Notes under the pieces: generated by a model | Databases searched by the model: none | Told to the model about the DNA's origin: nothing | The model's input: only the letters and a program-made list of their open reading frames with translations | Position numbers and translations under genes: made by a program | Assembly: GCA_019739215.1 (NCBI GenBank) | Contig: JAHHDR010000036.1 | Location: 62,001 to 126,000 of the forward strand | Length of the DNA stretch: 64,000 bases | Direction: 5' to 3' | Source of the DNA: Rhizobium sp. | GTDB lineage: Bacteria > Pseudomonadota > Alphaproteobacteria > Rhizobiales > Rhizobiaceae | In this document: piece after piece, positions 55,688 through 64,000 of the stretch | Numbering within the stretch: the stretch's first letter is position 1 | How the letters are laid out: the number at the start of each line of letters is the position of its first letter

Positions 55688-57094
55688 ATGGACAGCGAGG
55701 AATTCAGGCACTGGTCGCGCATGGCTGCGGACTGGGGTGCGGACTACCGGAAAACGCTGCGTGACCGTCCGGTTCGGGCCCAGACGAAGCCCGGCGAGAT
55801 CGCCCGGCAGATCGGGGACGTTGCGCCGGAGACGGGGGAAGCGATGGAGACGATTTTCGCCGACTTCGAGCGCATCATTCCGGATGGCCTGACGCACTGG
55901 CAGCACCCGCGGTTCTTCGCCTATTTCCCCGCCAATGCCGCGCCTGCCTCCGTGATTGCCGACTATCTCGTCACGTCCATTGCCGCGCAGTGCATGCTCT
56001 GGCAGACGTCGCCGGCGGCGACCGAACTCGAAACGAAGGTGCTCGAGTGGTTGCGACTGGCGCTCGGCCTGCCCGACGGCTTTGCCGGCGTGATCCAGGA
56101 TTCGGCTTCGACCGCGACACTGGCCGCTGTGCTGGTCATGCGCGAGAGGGCGCTTGGATGGAAGGGCAATGGCGACGGTCTCGCCGCTCATCCTCCCGTT
56201 CGCGTCTATGCCTCGGAGCAGGTCCACACGTCCATTGACCGGGCGATCTGGATATCGGGCATCGGCGAGGCCAACCTGGTGCGCATCCCGACGAAGGGGC
56301 CGCTTAACGGCATGGACCCCGAGGCGCTCGACGCCGCGATCCGGACCGACCTTGCGGCAGGATTGGTCCCCGCCGGGGTGATTGCCTGCACCGGCGGCAC
56401 CTCCATCGGCGCTTGCGATCCCATCGAGGCGGTGGCCCGGGTCGTCAAGCGCCATGGGCTCTATCTGCATGTCGATGCGGCCTGGGCGGGCTCGGCGATG
56501 ATTTGCCCGGAATTTCGAACATTGTGGCAAGGCGTCGATGCGGCCGATTCCATTGTCTTCAATCCGCATAAATGGCTTGGCGCGCAATTCGATTGCTCTG
56601 TGCAGTTCATCCGCAATCCGGAGGAACAGGTCCGGACGCTGGCGATACAGCCCGAGTACCTCAAGACGCACGGCCATGACGGGATCATAAACTATTCGGA
56701 GTGGTCGGTGCCGCTCGGGCGGCGTTTCCGGGCGCTCAAGCTGTGGTTCCTGTTACGGCATCACGGGCTCGAGGGCCTGCGGGCCATGATCCGCAATCAC
56801 GTGTCGTGGTCGGTCGAGCTCTGCGAACGGCTTGGCGCGGAACCGGATTTCGAGATTGTCAGCCCGCCCGTGCTTTCCCTGTTCTCCTTCCGCCACGTCA
56901 CGGCGGGCGACAGCGACCAGCACATGATCGCGCTGGTCAATGCCATCAATGACGATGGCCGGATCTACCTCACCCAGACCCGGGTGGACGGCCGTATCGC
57001 CATCCGCTTCCAGGCCGGGCAGTTCGAGATGACGCATGAGGACGCCGGGGCTGCCTTCGACGTGATCACGGAGATCGCGCGGACGCTCGGCTGA
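55688..57094 (+). CDS. PLP-dependent aromatic-L-amino-acid-type decarboxylase
   Basis: A 468-residue group II PLP decarboxylase. The start (EEFRHWSRMAADWGADYRKT), THWQHPRFFAYFPANAAPAS, the HVDAAWAGSAMICPEFR segment with the PLP Asp, and the Schiff-base Lys in VFNPHKWLGAQFD are all in place. It would release an amine such as tyramine, tryptamine or phenethylamine from an aromatic amino acid; the exact substrate is not predictable. The ATG at 55688 is used; a GTG at 55682 is possible. It stands alone and ends 6 bp before the convergent ABC-F gene. Confidence 0.88.
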   Translation: MDSEEFRHWSRMAADWGADYRKTLRDRPVRAQTKPGEIARQIGDVAPETGEAMETIFADFERIIPDGLTHWQHPRFFAYFPANAAPASVIADYLVTSIAAQCMLWQTSPAATELETKVLEWLRLALGLPDGFAGVIQDSASTATLAAVLVMRERALGWKGNGDGLAAHPPVRVYASEQVHTSIDRAIWISGIGEANLVRIPTKGPLNGMDPEALDAAIRTDLAAGLVPAGVIACTGGTSIGACDPIEAVARVVKRHGLYLHVDAAWAGSAMICPEFRTLWQGVDAADSIVFNPHKWLGAQFDCSVQFIRNPEEQVRTLAIQPEYLKTHGHDGIINYSEWSVPLGRRFRALKLWFLLRHHGLEGLRAMIRNHVSWSVELCERLGAEPDFEIVSPPVLSLFSFRHVTAGDSDQHMIALVNAINDDGRIYLTQTRVDGRIAIRFQAGQFEMTHEDAGAAFDVITEIARTLG

Positions 57095-57100
57095 TCCGCG

Positions 57101-58698
57101 TCAACATCGTCGCGGAGGCGGAAGCTCGATGCTGCGGGTCATGCCGATTGCCTCGAGAAAAGCCGTATCGTGGCTGACGACCAGGAGGGCGCCGTCATAG
57201 GCACGCAGGCCGGCTTCTACGGTCGCGATCGAGTCGAGGTCGAGGTGGTTGGTCGGTTCGTCGAGGATGAGAAGTTGCGGTGGCGCGCCGCCACCGAGAA
57301 CGCAGGCGAGGCCGGCACGCAGGAGTTGGCCGCCGCTGAGCGTGGAGACCGGCTGGAGTGCGGCATCCGCCCGGAACATGAAACGGGCGAGGGCTGCCCG
57401 GCAGGCATTCTCGGTCGCGCCCGGGTTCAATTTCAGGAAGTTGTCGCGAATGGTGAGCGCTGGGTCGAGGATCGATACGGTCTGATCCAGCATGGCGAAA
57501 TCCACCATCATGCGCAACCGGCCCGCCCTGGGCGTCAGCCGGCCGGTGATCACCGACAGCAGCGTGGTCTTGCCGCAGCCGTTCGGGCCGCCGATGGCGA
57601 CGCGCTCGGGGCCGACAACCTCAAGGCTCAGATCGACGATGATGGGCGCGGCATCACCATGGCCCGCCGAGATGCGATCGAGCCGCAGCACCTGCCGCGC
57701 CGGCGGGAGGCCTGATGACGGCAGGTTCACCGAGAAGGGCAGGAGCACCTCGATCCTCTTGCGCGCTTCGGCCAGGTCGGCTTCCGCCTCGCTCCGCAAT
57801 CTCTCCGCCAGCCGGGCATTGCCGCCGCTGGTCATCTCGCTTTGCGCCTTCCTGCCGCCGATCAGGATTTTCGGCATGTCGCCCCGAGAGGCTTTTTTTT
57901 CGGCCGGCGGCGTCCTTGCGCGCCTTGCGTTCGGCGGTTGCCTGGATCGAGCCTGACGTTTCCGAGAGCCGTTTTTTCCGCATCGGCGAGATCGTGCCGT
58001 GCCGAGGCGAGTTCGAGCGCCTTGTGCGCGCGGTAGTGGCTCCAGTTGCCGCCATAGCGTGTGGCACCATGGGACGACAGTTCGACGATCGCATCCATCC
58101 GGTCGAGCAGGTCGCGGTCATGGCTGACCACGATCGCGCCTCCATGCCAGCGGTCCAGAAGTGCCGCGACGGTGCTTCGGCCCTCCCGGTCGAGATTGTT
58201 CGTCGGCTCGTCAAGCAGGAGGAAATCGGGCTCCCCGAAGACAAGGGCAGCCAATGCGGCTCGCGTGCGCTGACCGCCGGACAGGGCCGAAAGCCGTGTC
58301 GAGGGGGTCGCGTCGAGGCCGACGTCGTCGAGCGCCTGCGCGAGCCGGCTTTCCAGGGTCCAGTCGGTTCCCGCAAGCTCGCCGATTGAGGCGTCGCCGG
58401 CCTCCGCCTTGCGCAGCAGCGCAAGCGAGCTTTCGACGCCGAAAAGACTTGCGACCGTTTGCTGGTCGTCGATTGGAACGGCCTGGCGCAGCATGCCGAC
58501 ACTGCCGGTTATCTTGAGTGACCCGGCTTGTGGTGTCAGATCGCCGGATATCAGCCTCAGCAGCGTGGTCTTGCCCACGCCGTTGCGACCGACGATGGCG
58601 GTGCGGCCGTGGCTGAAGCTCAGGTCGAGATCGGTGAGGAGTTGCTGGCCGTCAGGCGTCGACCAGGATAGTTTGGAGAGTGTGATGGATGCAGGCAT
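57101..58698 (-). CDS. ABC-F family ATPase (two frameshifts)
   Basis: A cytoplasmic ABC-F protein of about 530 residues with two ATPase domains and no membrane part. Domain 1 has GRNGVGKTTLL, LSGGQRTRAAL and LLLDEPTNNLD. Domain 2 has GPNGCGKTTLL, LSGGQLLRAGL and LILDEPTNHLD. Reading breaks at a six-T run (57972-57977) and an eight-T run (57893-57900); removing one T from each restores RLSETSGSIQATAERKARKD and RKKASRGDMPKILIG, the usual linker. The ATG at 58698 is the likely start. ABC-F proteins act on ribosomes in translation rescue or antibiotic protection; which one this is cannot be told. Confidence 0.87.
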
Positions 58699-58815
58699 GG
58701 ATTGCGAAATCCCCGTTGGCAATGCGGTTCGGCTTTGCGTCGGGGTTGCGGTCCATGGGATCACCGTCCTGTTGGTGCTGCGATGGCCCCTATGTAGTCG
58801 TTTCGTCGCTCGGGA

Positions 58816-59754
58816 TCAAGATTGGGGTCCGGGGGCGGATCCGGGCCCTCGGGCGGCCGTAAATTCCGCGACCCTGGCCGCCAGCCAGTCGGCGAAGATG
58901 CGGGATGGCAGAAAGGCCAGCTTGTGCCGCGGGCGGACGAGATAATAGGCGCTCTCGCTCTCGATGGCCCAGTCGACGGCCCGGACGAGGCGGCCACTTC
59001 CCAGTTCGGCCTCGATGAGAAACTCAGGCATCAGCGCCACGCCAAGCCCCGCGAGGCAGGCCTGAGTGACGTTGGAGAACTGCTCGAACATCATGCCGCC
59101 TGGATGATGGCCGGCAATGCCGAGGCTGTCGAACCAGTGGCGCCAGGCGCCGGGTCGTGACGCCATTTCCAGCCGAGGCAGGCTCAGCAGGTCCGGGGCG
59201 GCCGTGATCGGGTTTGCCATGAGGAACTCTGGTGTGCAGACCGCGACCACCGTCTCGTTCATCAGGAACCGGCAGTCCGCGTCGGGCCAGTCGGCGCGAC
59301 CGACATGGATCGCGGCATCGATGTTTTCGGTGCGAAAGTCGAACTGGCCGATGCGGGTGGCAAAGCTGATGGTGATGCCGGGGTTTTCACGGACGAAATC
59401 CGGCATGCGGGGCATCAGCCAGCGCGTGCCGAAGGTCGGCAGGATGGCGAGCCGCAGCCGCATCTCCTCATTCGACGACATGGCATCCAGCGACAAGCTT
59501 CTGATCTTGCTGAGTATTTCCCCGATACCCTCCGCATAAGCCTGTCCCTTTTCGGTCAGCCTTGCGCCCCGTGCCTCCCGTTCGACGAGCCGGACGCCGA
59601 GCTGGTCCTCCAGATGGGCGATCTGCCGGCTGATGGCGCCTTGTGTCAGGTCGAGCAAGGCCGCTGCTGCGGTGAAGCTTCCCGTCCTCGCCACTGCATC
59701 GAGTGCTGCGAGAGCGGCGGTGGACGGCAGGAGACGGCGGGCGGTGAACCTCAT
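58816..59754 (-). CDS. LysR-family regulator, GcdR-like
   Basis: A 312-residue LysR regulator with the N-terminal helix-turn-helix (VARTGSFTAAAALLDLTQGA, IAHLEDQLGVRLVERE) and a substrate-binding domain of the GcvA type (LPTFGTRWLMPRMPDF). The ATG at 59754 lies inside a tandem repeat of a palindrome (59750-59791), so an upstream start at 59868 is rejected. It is divergent from the glutaryl-CoA dehydrogenase gene, the arrangement of gcdR-gcdH in pseudomonads. It probably activates the glutarate genes. Confidence 0.85.
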   Translation of the reverse strand: MRFTARRLLPSTAALAALDAVARTGSFTAAAALLDLTQGAISRQIAHLEDQLGVRLVEREARGARLTEKGQAYAEGIGEILSKIRSLSLDAMSSNEEMRLRLAILPTFGTRWLMPRMPDFVRENPGITISFATRIGQFDFRTENIDAAIHVGRADWPDADCRFLMNETVVAVCTPEFLMANPITAAPDLLSLPRLEMASRPGAWRHWFDSLGIAGHHPGGMMFEQFSNVTQACLAGLGVALMPEFLIEAELGSGRLVRAVDWAIESESAYYLVRPRHKLAFLPSRIFADWLAARVAEFTAARGPGSAPGPQS

Positions 59755-59791
59755 GGTGCCATGAGTAAAGCTCATGGTGCCATGAGTAAAG
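59750..59791. promoter_or_regulatory. Tandem palindromic operators between LysR and gcdH
   Basis: A 21-bp unit is repeated exactly, at 59750-59770 and 59771-59791. Each unit holds the perfect palindrome CTCATGG-TG-CCATGAG. The head of the LysR gene overlaps the first unit. Two-turn spacing fits a LysR-type tetramer. Confidence 0.6.
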
Positions 59792-59852
59792 ATGGTTTGT
59801 GCTCTTGCGCAGGTTGGGGCATTCTGCGCTCCAAAGAACGCAGGAGTGAACC

Positions 59853-61040
59853 ATGGCCGCCGCATCATTCGTCTGGGACGATCCCTTTCTTCTCGAAGAC
59901 CAGCTCAATGAGGACGAGCGCATGATCCGCGACTCGGCCAAGGCCTTTGCCGAGGCCGAACTGCTGCCGCGCATCGAGGAGGCATATCTGGACGAAACGA
60001 CCGATCCGGGCCTGTTCAGGCTGATGGGTCAGGCCGGACTACTGGGCGTGACGCTGCCGGAGGAATTCGGCGCTGCCGATGCGAGCTACGTATCTTACGG
60101 GCTGGTGGCGCGCGAGGTTGAGCGCATAGACTCGGGCTACCGTTCGATGATGAGTGTCCAGTCGTCGCTGGTCATCTATCCCATCCATGCCTATGGTTCG
60201 CCCGAGCAGCACAAGAAGTATCTGCCGGGCCTCGTCTCGGGCGAACTGATCGGCTGCTTCGGGTTGACCGAGCCCGATGCCGGTTCCGATCCTGGCGGCA
60301 TGAAGACGCGCGCTGAGAAGATCGAGGGCGGCTATCGTCTGCGCGGCGCCAAAATGTGGATCTCCAATGCGCCGATCGCAGACGTCTTCGTCGTCTGGGC
60401 GAAGTCCGAGGCGCACAACAACGAGATCCGCGGCTTCATCCTTGAAAAAGGGGATGAAGGGCCTGTCGGCGCCGAAGATCGGCGGCAAGCTGTCGCTGCG
60501 CGCCTCGATCACCGGCGAAATCGTCATGGACGGCGTCGAGGTCGGCGAGGATGCGCTGCTGCCCAATGTCTCCGGTCTCAAGGGGCCGTTCGGCTGCCTC
60601 AACCGCGCCCGCTACGGCATTTCCTGGGGTGTCATGGGTGCCGCCGAGGATTGCTGGCACCGCGCCCGCCAGTATGGCCTCGATCGCAAGCAGTTCAACA
60701 AGCCGCTGGCCGGCACCCAGCTTTACCAGAAGAAGCTCGCCGACATGCAGACCGAGATCGCGCTCGGCCTTCAGGCCTCGCTCCGCGTCGGTCGCCTGAT
60801 GGACGAGCATCGCTTCGCACCTGAGATGATCTCGATCGTCAAGCGCAACAATTGCGGCAAGGCGCTCGATATCGCCCGGCAGGCCCGCGACATGCATGGC
60901 GGCAACGGCATCCAGATCGGCTACCACGTCATGCGACACGCGCAGAATCTCGAGACGGTCAATACTTACGAGGGCCACGCATGACGTCCATGCTCTGATC
61001 CTCGGGCGGGCGCAGACCGGCATCCAGGCGTTTCTTCTGA
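59853..61040 (+). CDS. gcdH: Glutaryl-CoA dehydrogenase (frameshifted)
   Basis: GcdH oxidises and decarboxylates glutaryl-CoA to crotonyl-CoA. The N-terminus (SFVWDDPFLLEDQL), VERIDSGYRSMMSVQSSLV, CFGLTEPDAGSDPGGM, MWISNAPIADVFVVWAK and GLKGPFGCLNRARYGISWG are close to the family sequence. The catalytic Glu region is in TYEG. Three one-base insertions break the frame: five A at 60445-60449 (restores LEKGMKGLSAPKIGG), CC at 60975-60976 (restores TYEGTHDVHALILGRAQTGI), and one base in 61031-61037 before a TGA at 61038. About 395 residues result, the normal length. Confidence 0.88.
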
Positions 61041-61051
61041 GGCTAAGTGTG

Positions 61052-61466
61052 ATGATGGTCGTCCTGCGGTTCGCCGCGCTTTATGCGGCCATCGTTTTTT
61101 GCCTTCGGCTTCATGCTCGGCGCGCTGCGCGGAATGTTTCTCAGCCCGGTCGTGGGCGAATTGACAGCCGTGCTGATCGAAATGCCGATCATACTGGTGC
61201 TGTGCTGGCTGGTGGCGTCGCGGATCTTTCCGGGCCGCGGGCTTCTGCCGGGGCAGGGCATCGAGATCGGACTGACCGCCTTTCTCCTGTTGCAGATCGC
61301 CGAGAGCCTGCTGTTCGGCGCCATCGGTCCCTACGGCTATGTCGACAACATGCTGTTCTATCTGGGCGACCTGTCGCCGGCGCGCGTCGCCGGGCTGATC
61401 GGCCAGGTCCTGTTCGCCATCATTCCCTTCGTCCAGATTTCGAGGTCCAGCCATGATGTCAGCTGA
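61052..61466 (+). CDS. Small membrane protein (frameshifted)
   Basis: A protein of about 137 residues with roughly four hydrophobic helices (LTAVLIEMPIILVLCWLVAS, GLTAFLLLQIAESLLFG and GLIGQVLFAIIPFVQI among them). A six-T run at 61095-61100 shifts the frame; five T would give YAAIVFAFGFMLGALRG. The ATG at 61052 directly follows gcdH, and the end overlaps the CoA transferase gene by 14 bp. No family was recognised. Its place between gcdH and a CoA transferase may be coincidental or may indicate a transport or membrane role. Confidence 0.65.
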
Positions 61467-62589
61467 CAGCCCGCTCGCCGGCATCAAGGTGCTCGAACTC
61501 GCCCGTATCCTTGCCGGCCCATGGTGCGGCCAAACTCTCGCCGATCTCGGCGCGGATGTAATCAAGGTTGAAAGCCCCGAGGGCGACGATACCCGTAAAT
61601 GGGGACCGCCGTGGATCGAGCGCGAGGGCGAGAAGTCGGCCGCCTATTTCCATGCCTGCAACCGCGGCAAACGTTCCGTCACCGCCGATTTTACCCAGGC
61701 CCAGGGCAGGGCGCTGGTGCTGGAACTGGCCCGCGATGCCGACGTGCTGATCGAGAACTTCAAGGTCGGCGGGCTGAAGAAATACGGCCTCGACTACGAG
61801 AGCCTGAAGGCGGTCAACCCGCGCTTGATCTATTGCTCGATCACCGGCTTCGGCCAGGACGGGCCCTATGCGGCCCGCGCCGGCTACGACTTCATGATCC
61901 AGGGCATGAGCGGCATCATGGACCTGACTGGCGATCCCGCAGGTGAGCCGCAAAAGATCGGCGTCGCCTTCGCCGATATCTTCACCGGCGTCTATTCTGT
62001 CATCGCCATCCAGGCGGCGCTGATTGCGCGGGAAAAATCGGGGCAGGGCCAGCATATCGACATGGCGCTGCTCGACTGCATGACCGGCGTGCTCGCCAAC
62101 CAGGCGATGAATTTTCTCGCATCCGGCACCGTGCCGAAACGGCTGGGCAACGCCCATCCGAATATTTCGCCGTACCAGACTTTTGCTGTGGCTGACGGAC
62201 ACCTGATCGTCGCCTGCGGCAATGACGGGCAATTCGCGCGGCTGGCGGACATCCTCGGCCTCGGCGAGATGGCAACGGATGAGCGCTTCAGGACCAACCC
62301 GGCCCGTGTCGCCAACAGGCATCTGGTCTCAGAGGCTCTGGAGGCAAAGACCAAAGGCTGGAAACGGGATGACCTGCTCGCGATGTTGGAGAAGGCTGGT
62401 GTGCCGGCCGGGCCGATCAACACGGTGGGCGATGTGTTCGAGGACCCGCAGTTCATTCATCGCGGGATGAAGATCGAGCCGGATGGCGTGCCGGGGATAC
62501 GGACGCCGATCCGGTTCTCGGAGACGCCCCTGGCGTTGGAGCGACCCTCGCCGAGGTTGGGGGAGCATGACGGGGCGGGGTTTGAGTAG
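61453..62589 (+). CDS. CaiB/BaiF CoA transferase, succinyl-CoA:glutarate type
   Basis: A 378-residue class III CoA transferase. The N-terminal ELARILAGPWCGQTLADLGA, the nucleophile Asp in ARAGYDFMIQGMSGIM and the C-terminal GDVFEDPQF are family landmarks. Pairing with gcdH and a LysR gene suggests a glutarate-activating GcdG-like role, giving glutaryl-CoA for GcdH. The assignment to glutarate relies on neighbourhood. The start is an ATG at 61453 or 61456. It ends 3 bp before the convergent RidA gene. Confidence 0.85.
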   Translation: MMSADSPLAGIKVLELARILAGPWCGQTLADLGADVIKVESPEGDDTRKWGPPWIEREGEKSAAYFHACNRGKRSVTADFTQAQGRALVLELARDADVLIENFKVGGLKKYGLDYESLKAVNPRLIYCSITGFGQDGPYAARAGYDFMIQGMSGIMDLTGDPAGEPQKIGVAFADIFTGVYSVIAIQAALIAREKSGQGQHIDMALLDCMTGVLANQAMNFLASGTVPKRLGNAHPNISPYQTFAVADGHLIVACGNDGQFARLADILGLGEMATDERFRTNPARVANRHLVSEALEAKTKGWKRDDLLAMLEKAGVPAGPINTVGDVFEDPQFIHRGMKIEPDGVPGIRTPIRFSETPLALERPSPRLGEHDGAGFE

Positions 62590-62592
62590 CGA

Positions 62593-62991
62593 TCAGGCCG
62601 CAGCCGGAATGCGTGCGATGACCTTGATCTCGAAATCGAAGCCCGCCAGCCAGTTTACCCCCAGCGCCGTCCAGTTCGGATAGGGCTTCGTGTTGAAAAC
62701 GTCCTGCTTCACAGCCATGATTGTTTCGAACTGGTTCTCAGGGTCGGTGTGGAAGCTGGTCACATCGACGATGTCGTCGAATGTGCAGCCCGCTGCCTTC
62801 AACGTCGCATCGAGATTGGCGAAGGCCAGACGCACCTGGCTTTCGAAATCGGGGTGCGGCGTTCCATCCTCGCGGCTGCCCACCTGTCCGGAGACGAACA
62901 GGAGATCGCCGGATCGAATGGCGGCGGAATAGCCATGGGCTTCATAAAGGCTATGGCGGTTTGCGGGAAAGATTGCTTCGCGCTTTGTCAT
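62593..62991 (-). CDS. RidA-family (YjgF) deaminase-like protein
   Basis: A 132-residue Rid-family protein. Its LLFVSGQVG motif and the C-terminal YPNWTALGVNWLAG are typical of the diverged RidA subfamilies; the Arg of true RidA at the IEI(E)ARA-like end is replaced by VIARIPAAA, which keeps an Arg. It likely hydrolyses reactive imines or enamines or acts on a related small molecule. The ATG at 62991 follows AAAGAGAG. It is divergent from a TetR gene with matched operators between, so it is probably the regulated target. Confidence 0.82.
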   Translation of the reverse strand: MTKREAIFPANRHSLYEAHGYSAAIRSGDLLFVSGQVGSREDGTPHPDFESQVRLAFANLDATLKAAGCTFDDIVDVTSFHTDPENQFETIMAVKQDVFNTKPYPNWTALGVNWLAGFDFEIKVIARIPAAA

Positions 62992-63053
62992 GATTCTCTC
63001 TTTCATTGCGGATTTGGGTTCAGAGCCGCGCTTCACAAGCGGCTCCATTTGAT

Positions 63054-63066
63054 ATACGAGTCGTAT
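63054..63066. promoter_or_regulatory. TetR-type operator 1
   Basis: ATACGAGTCGTAT, a perfect palindrome with ATACG-N3-CGTAT arms, is followed by CTGAA. It lies 62 bp upstream of the ridA-like start. Confidence 0.65.
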
Positions 63067-63103
63067 CTGAAATAGTGGGAGGCAGGGCGCATGTCAATCT
63101 CAA

Positions 63104-63116
63104 ATACGCGACGTAT
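63104..63116. promoter_or_regulatory. TetR-type operator 2
   Basis: ATACGCGACGTAT has the same ATACG-N3-CGTAT arms as operator 1, exactly 50 bp away, and the same CTGAAA flank. It ends 17 bp before the TetR start, so it is well placed for autorepression. Confidence 0.65.
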
Positions 63117-63133
63117 CTGAAAATGAGGATCTA

Positions 63134-63736
63134 ATGGTCAAGCCGCGCAGCGAAACGATGCGGGAAAACCGTGCGAAACTGATCATGGCCGCACGGCAGG
63201 CGTTTGCGGAACATGGCTATGCCGAAGCATCCATGGACGAGTTGACCGCCCGTGTCGGGCTGACACGCGGCGCTCTCTACAAGAGTTTCGGTGATAAACG
63301 CGGGCTGCTCGCGGCGGTGGTCTACCAGATCGATACCGAAATGGCGTCGCGCGCCAAAGAGATCGGCGCGCGCGCCGCCGACGAATGGCAGGCCCTGCTC
63401 GCGGAAGGTGCTGCCTATATCGAGATGGCGCTCGATCCTGAAATCCAGCGCATTGTGCTGATGGATGGGCCAGCCGTCCTGGGCGACCCGTCCCTGTGGC
63501 CGAGCCAGGACAGCTGCCTGCAAGTGACCATACATGCTCTCGATCGGCTTATCGCGAAGGGTATTGTCAAGCCGCTTGATGCCAACGCGGCCGCGCGACT
63601 GGTCAGCGGCGCGGCCCTCAATGCGGCTCTCTGGGTTGCGGCAAGCGAAGACCCGCAGGCTGCGCTGCCGAGGGCAGTCGAGGCTTTCCGCGCCCTGGCC
63701 GAAGGATTGCTGCTGCCGGAACGTTCGAGCCAATAG
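63134..63736 (+). CDS. TetR/AcrR-family transcriptional regulator
   Basis: A 200-residue regulator. The N-terminal helix-turn-helix has AEHGYAEASMDELTARVGLT and GALYKSFGDKRGLL. The C-terminal ligand domain is typical of TetR C-terminal families. The ATG at 63134 follows GAGGAT. It is divergent from the RidA-like gene across 142 bp that contain two identical-type operators. It likely represses both itself and that gene. The inducer is unknown. Confidence 0.87.
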   Translation: MVKPRSETMRENRAKLIMAARQAFAEHGYAEASMDELTARVGLTRGALYKSFGDKRGLLAAVVYQIDTEMASRAKEIGARAADEWQALLAEGAAYIEMALDPEIQRIVLMDGPAVLGDPSLWPSQDSCLQVTIHALDRLIAKGIVKPLDANAAARLVSGAALNAALWVAASEDPQAALPRAVEAFRALAEGLLLPERSSQ

Positions 63737-63832
63737 CGACGAACTCACGTCCCCTTGCAGACCGGATCGCGGTTTCATGATACGAACCTATGAAGACGGC
63801 GGTTGATCTCGTTCATCGGCCGCATGAACCCG

Positions 63833-64000
63833 TTAACCGTCGGTCGCGGCCGCCGCGAACACCTTGCTCAGCGCATCGATCAGTTGCTCGTCGGAATAGA
63901 GCAACGGGTCGCCCTGGGATTCGACCAGCCCCTTCATCGTCAGCAGGCCGAGCGCGGAGACATAGGCGAGAAAGGCGAGCATGCGGGGCTCGACGGTGCC
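63833..64000 (-). CDS. C-terminal end of a protein cut by the window edge, possibly TetR-family
   Basis: An open minus-strand reading runs from the window edge to a TAA at 63833-63835, 55 residues with no stop. The end reads RMLAFLAYVSALGLLTMKGL followed by a helix with LIDALSKVFAAAATDG. The helical, mostly hydrophobic pattern fits the C-terminal domain of a TetR regulator, but the family cannot be fixed from the tail alone. Confidence 0.5.
   Translation of the reverse strand, partial: GTVEPRMLAFLAYVSALGLLTMKGLVESQGDPLLYSDEQLIDALSKVFAAAATDG

Overview
The window looks like chromosome or large-replicon DNA of an alphaproteobacterium of the order Hyphomicrobiales (Rhizobiales). The grounds are high G+C, dense codirectional operons, a Brucella/Rhizobium-type erythritol operon (eryABCD-eryH-eryI), CUT2 sugar ABC transporters, DUF982 and general-stress genes, and EcfG-type promoter elements. 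No rRNA, tRNA, CRISPR array, transposase or phage gene was seen.

Region 1 (1-15.2 kb) is a stress and storage-carbohydrate block. It holds two transglutaminase-like proteins, a DUF982 protein, small hydrophilic proteins, a YghA-like dehydrogenase, the TreY/TreZ route from maltodextrin to trehalose, GlgX debranching enzyme, an EEP-family phosphodiesterase, a YbhN-like flippase, a phospholipase D/cardiolipin synthase-like enzyme, an SDR and a small conserved-looking protein. Several genes carry GGAAC-N16/17-(C/G/A)GTT elements at promoter distance, which points to a shared EcfG (general stress response) regulon.

Region 2 (15.2-26.8 kb) is a complete erythritol module. eryA-eryB-eryC-eryD-eryH-eryI lie on the minus strand. 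A CUT2 transporter (eryE, eryF, eryG) preceded by a DUF2291 gene lies divergently on the plus strand. The predicted end product is D-erythrose 4-phosphate.

Region 3 (26.8-32.8 kb) is a DeoR regulator, a LyxK-like FGGY kinase, a second GlpD/EryB-like dehydrogenase and a fused DhaK-DhaL kinase. Its substrate is unknown and it is the best candidate here for an undescribed polyol pathway.

Region 4 (33.0-46.1 kb) matches the D-apiose/D-apionate route. It contains ApnO, a CUT2 transporter with its own DUF2291 lipoprotein, ApsD, ApnL, a RuBisCO-like protein (OiaX type) and a DUF1537 kinase (OiaK type). A GntR regulator and a DHDPS-family lyase of unclear role are embedded in it. The predicted products are 3-phosphoglycerate and glycolate.

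Region 5 (46.1-52.1 kb) is a GntR regulator divergent from a Pot-type ABC transporter operon that ends in an Asp/Glu/hydantoin racemase-family gene. Region 6 (52.2-55.6 kb) contains a J-domain protein, Hsp20, a DUF6455-like Cys protein and a universal stress protein, with three FNR/FixK-type boxes in their promoters. Region 7 (55.7-64 kb) has a PLP decarboxylase, an ABC-F ATPase, and a glutarate-type operon (LysR, GcdH, membrane protein, CoA transferase). It ends with a RidA/TetR divergent pair with two matching operators and the truncated end of another gene.

Nine genes are interrupted by apparent single-base insertions, mostly in short homopolymers. All shifts are in the insertion direction, so sequencing error is more likely than true gene decay. 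These genes are annotated over their full repaired extent.
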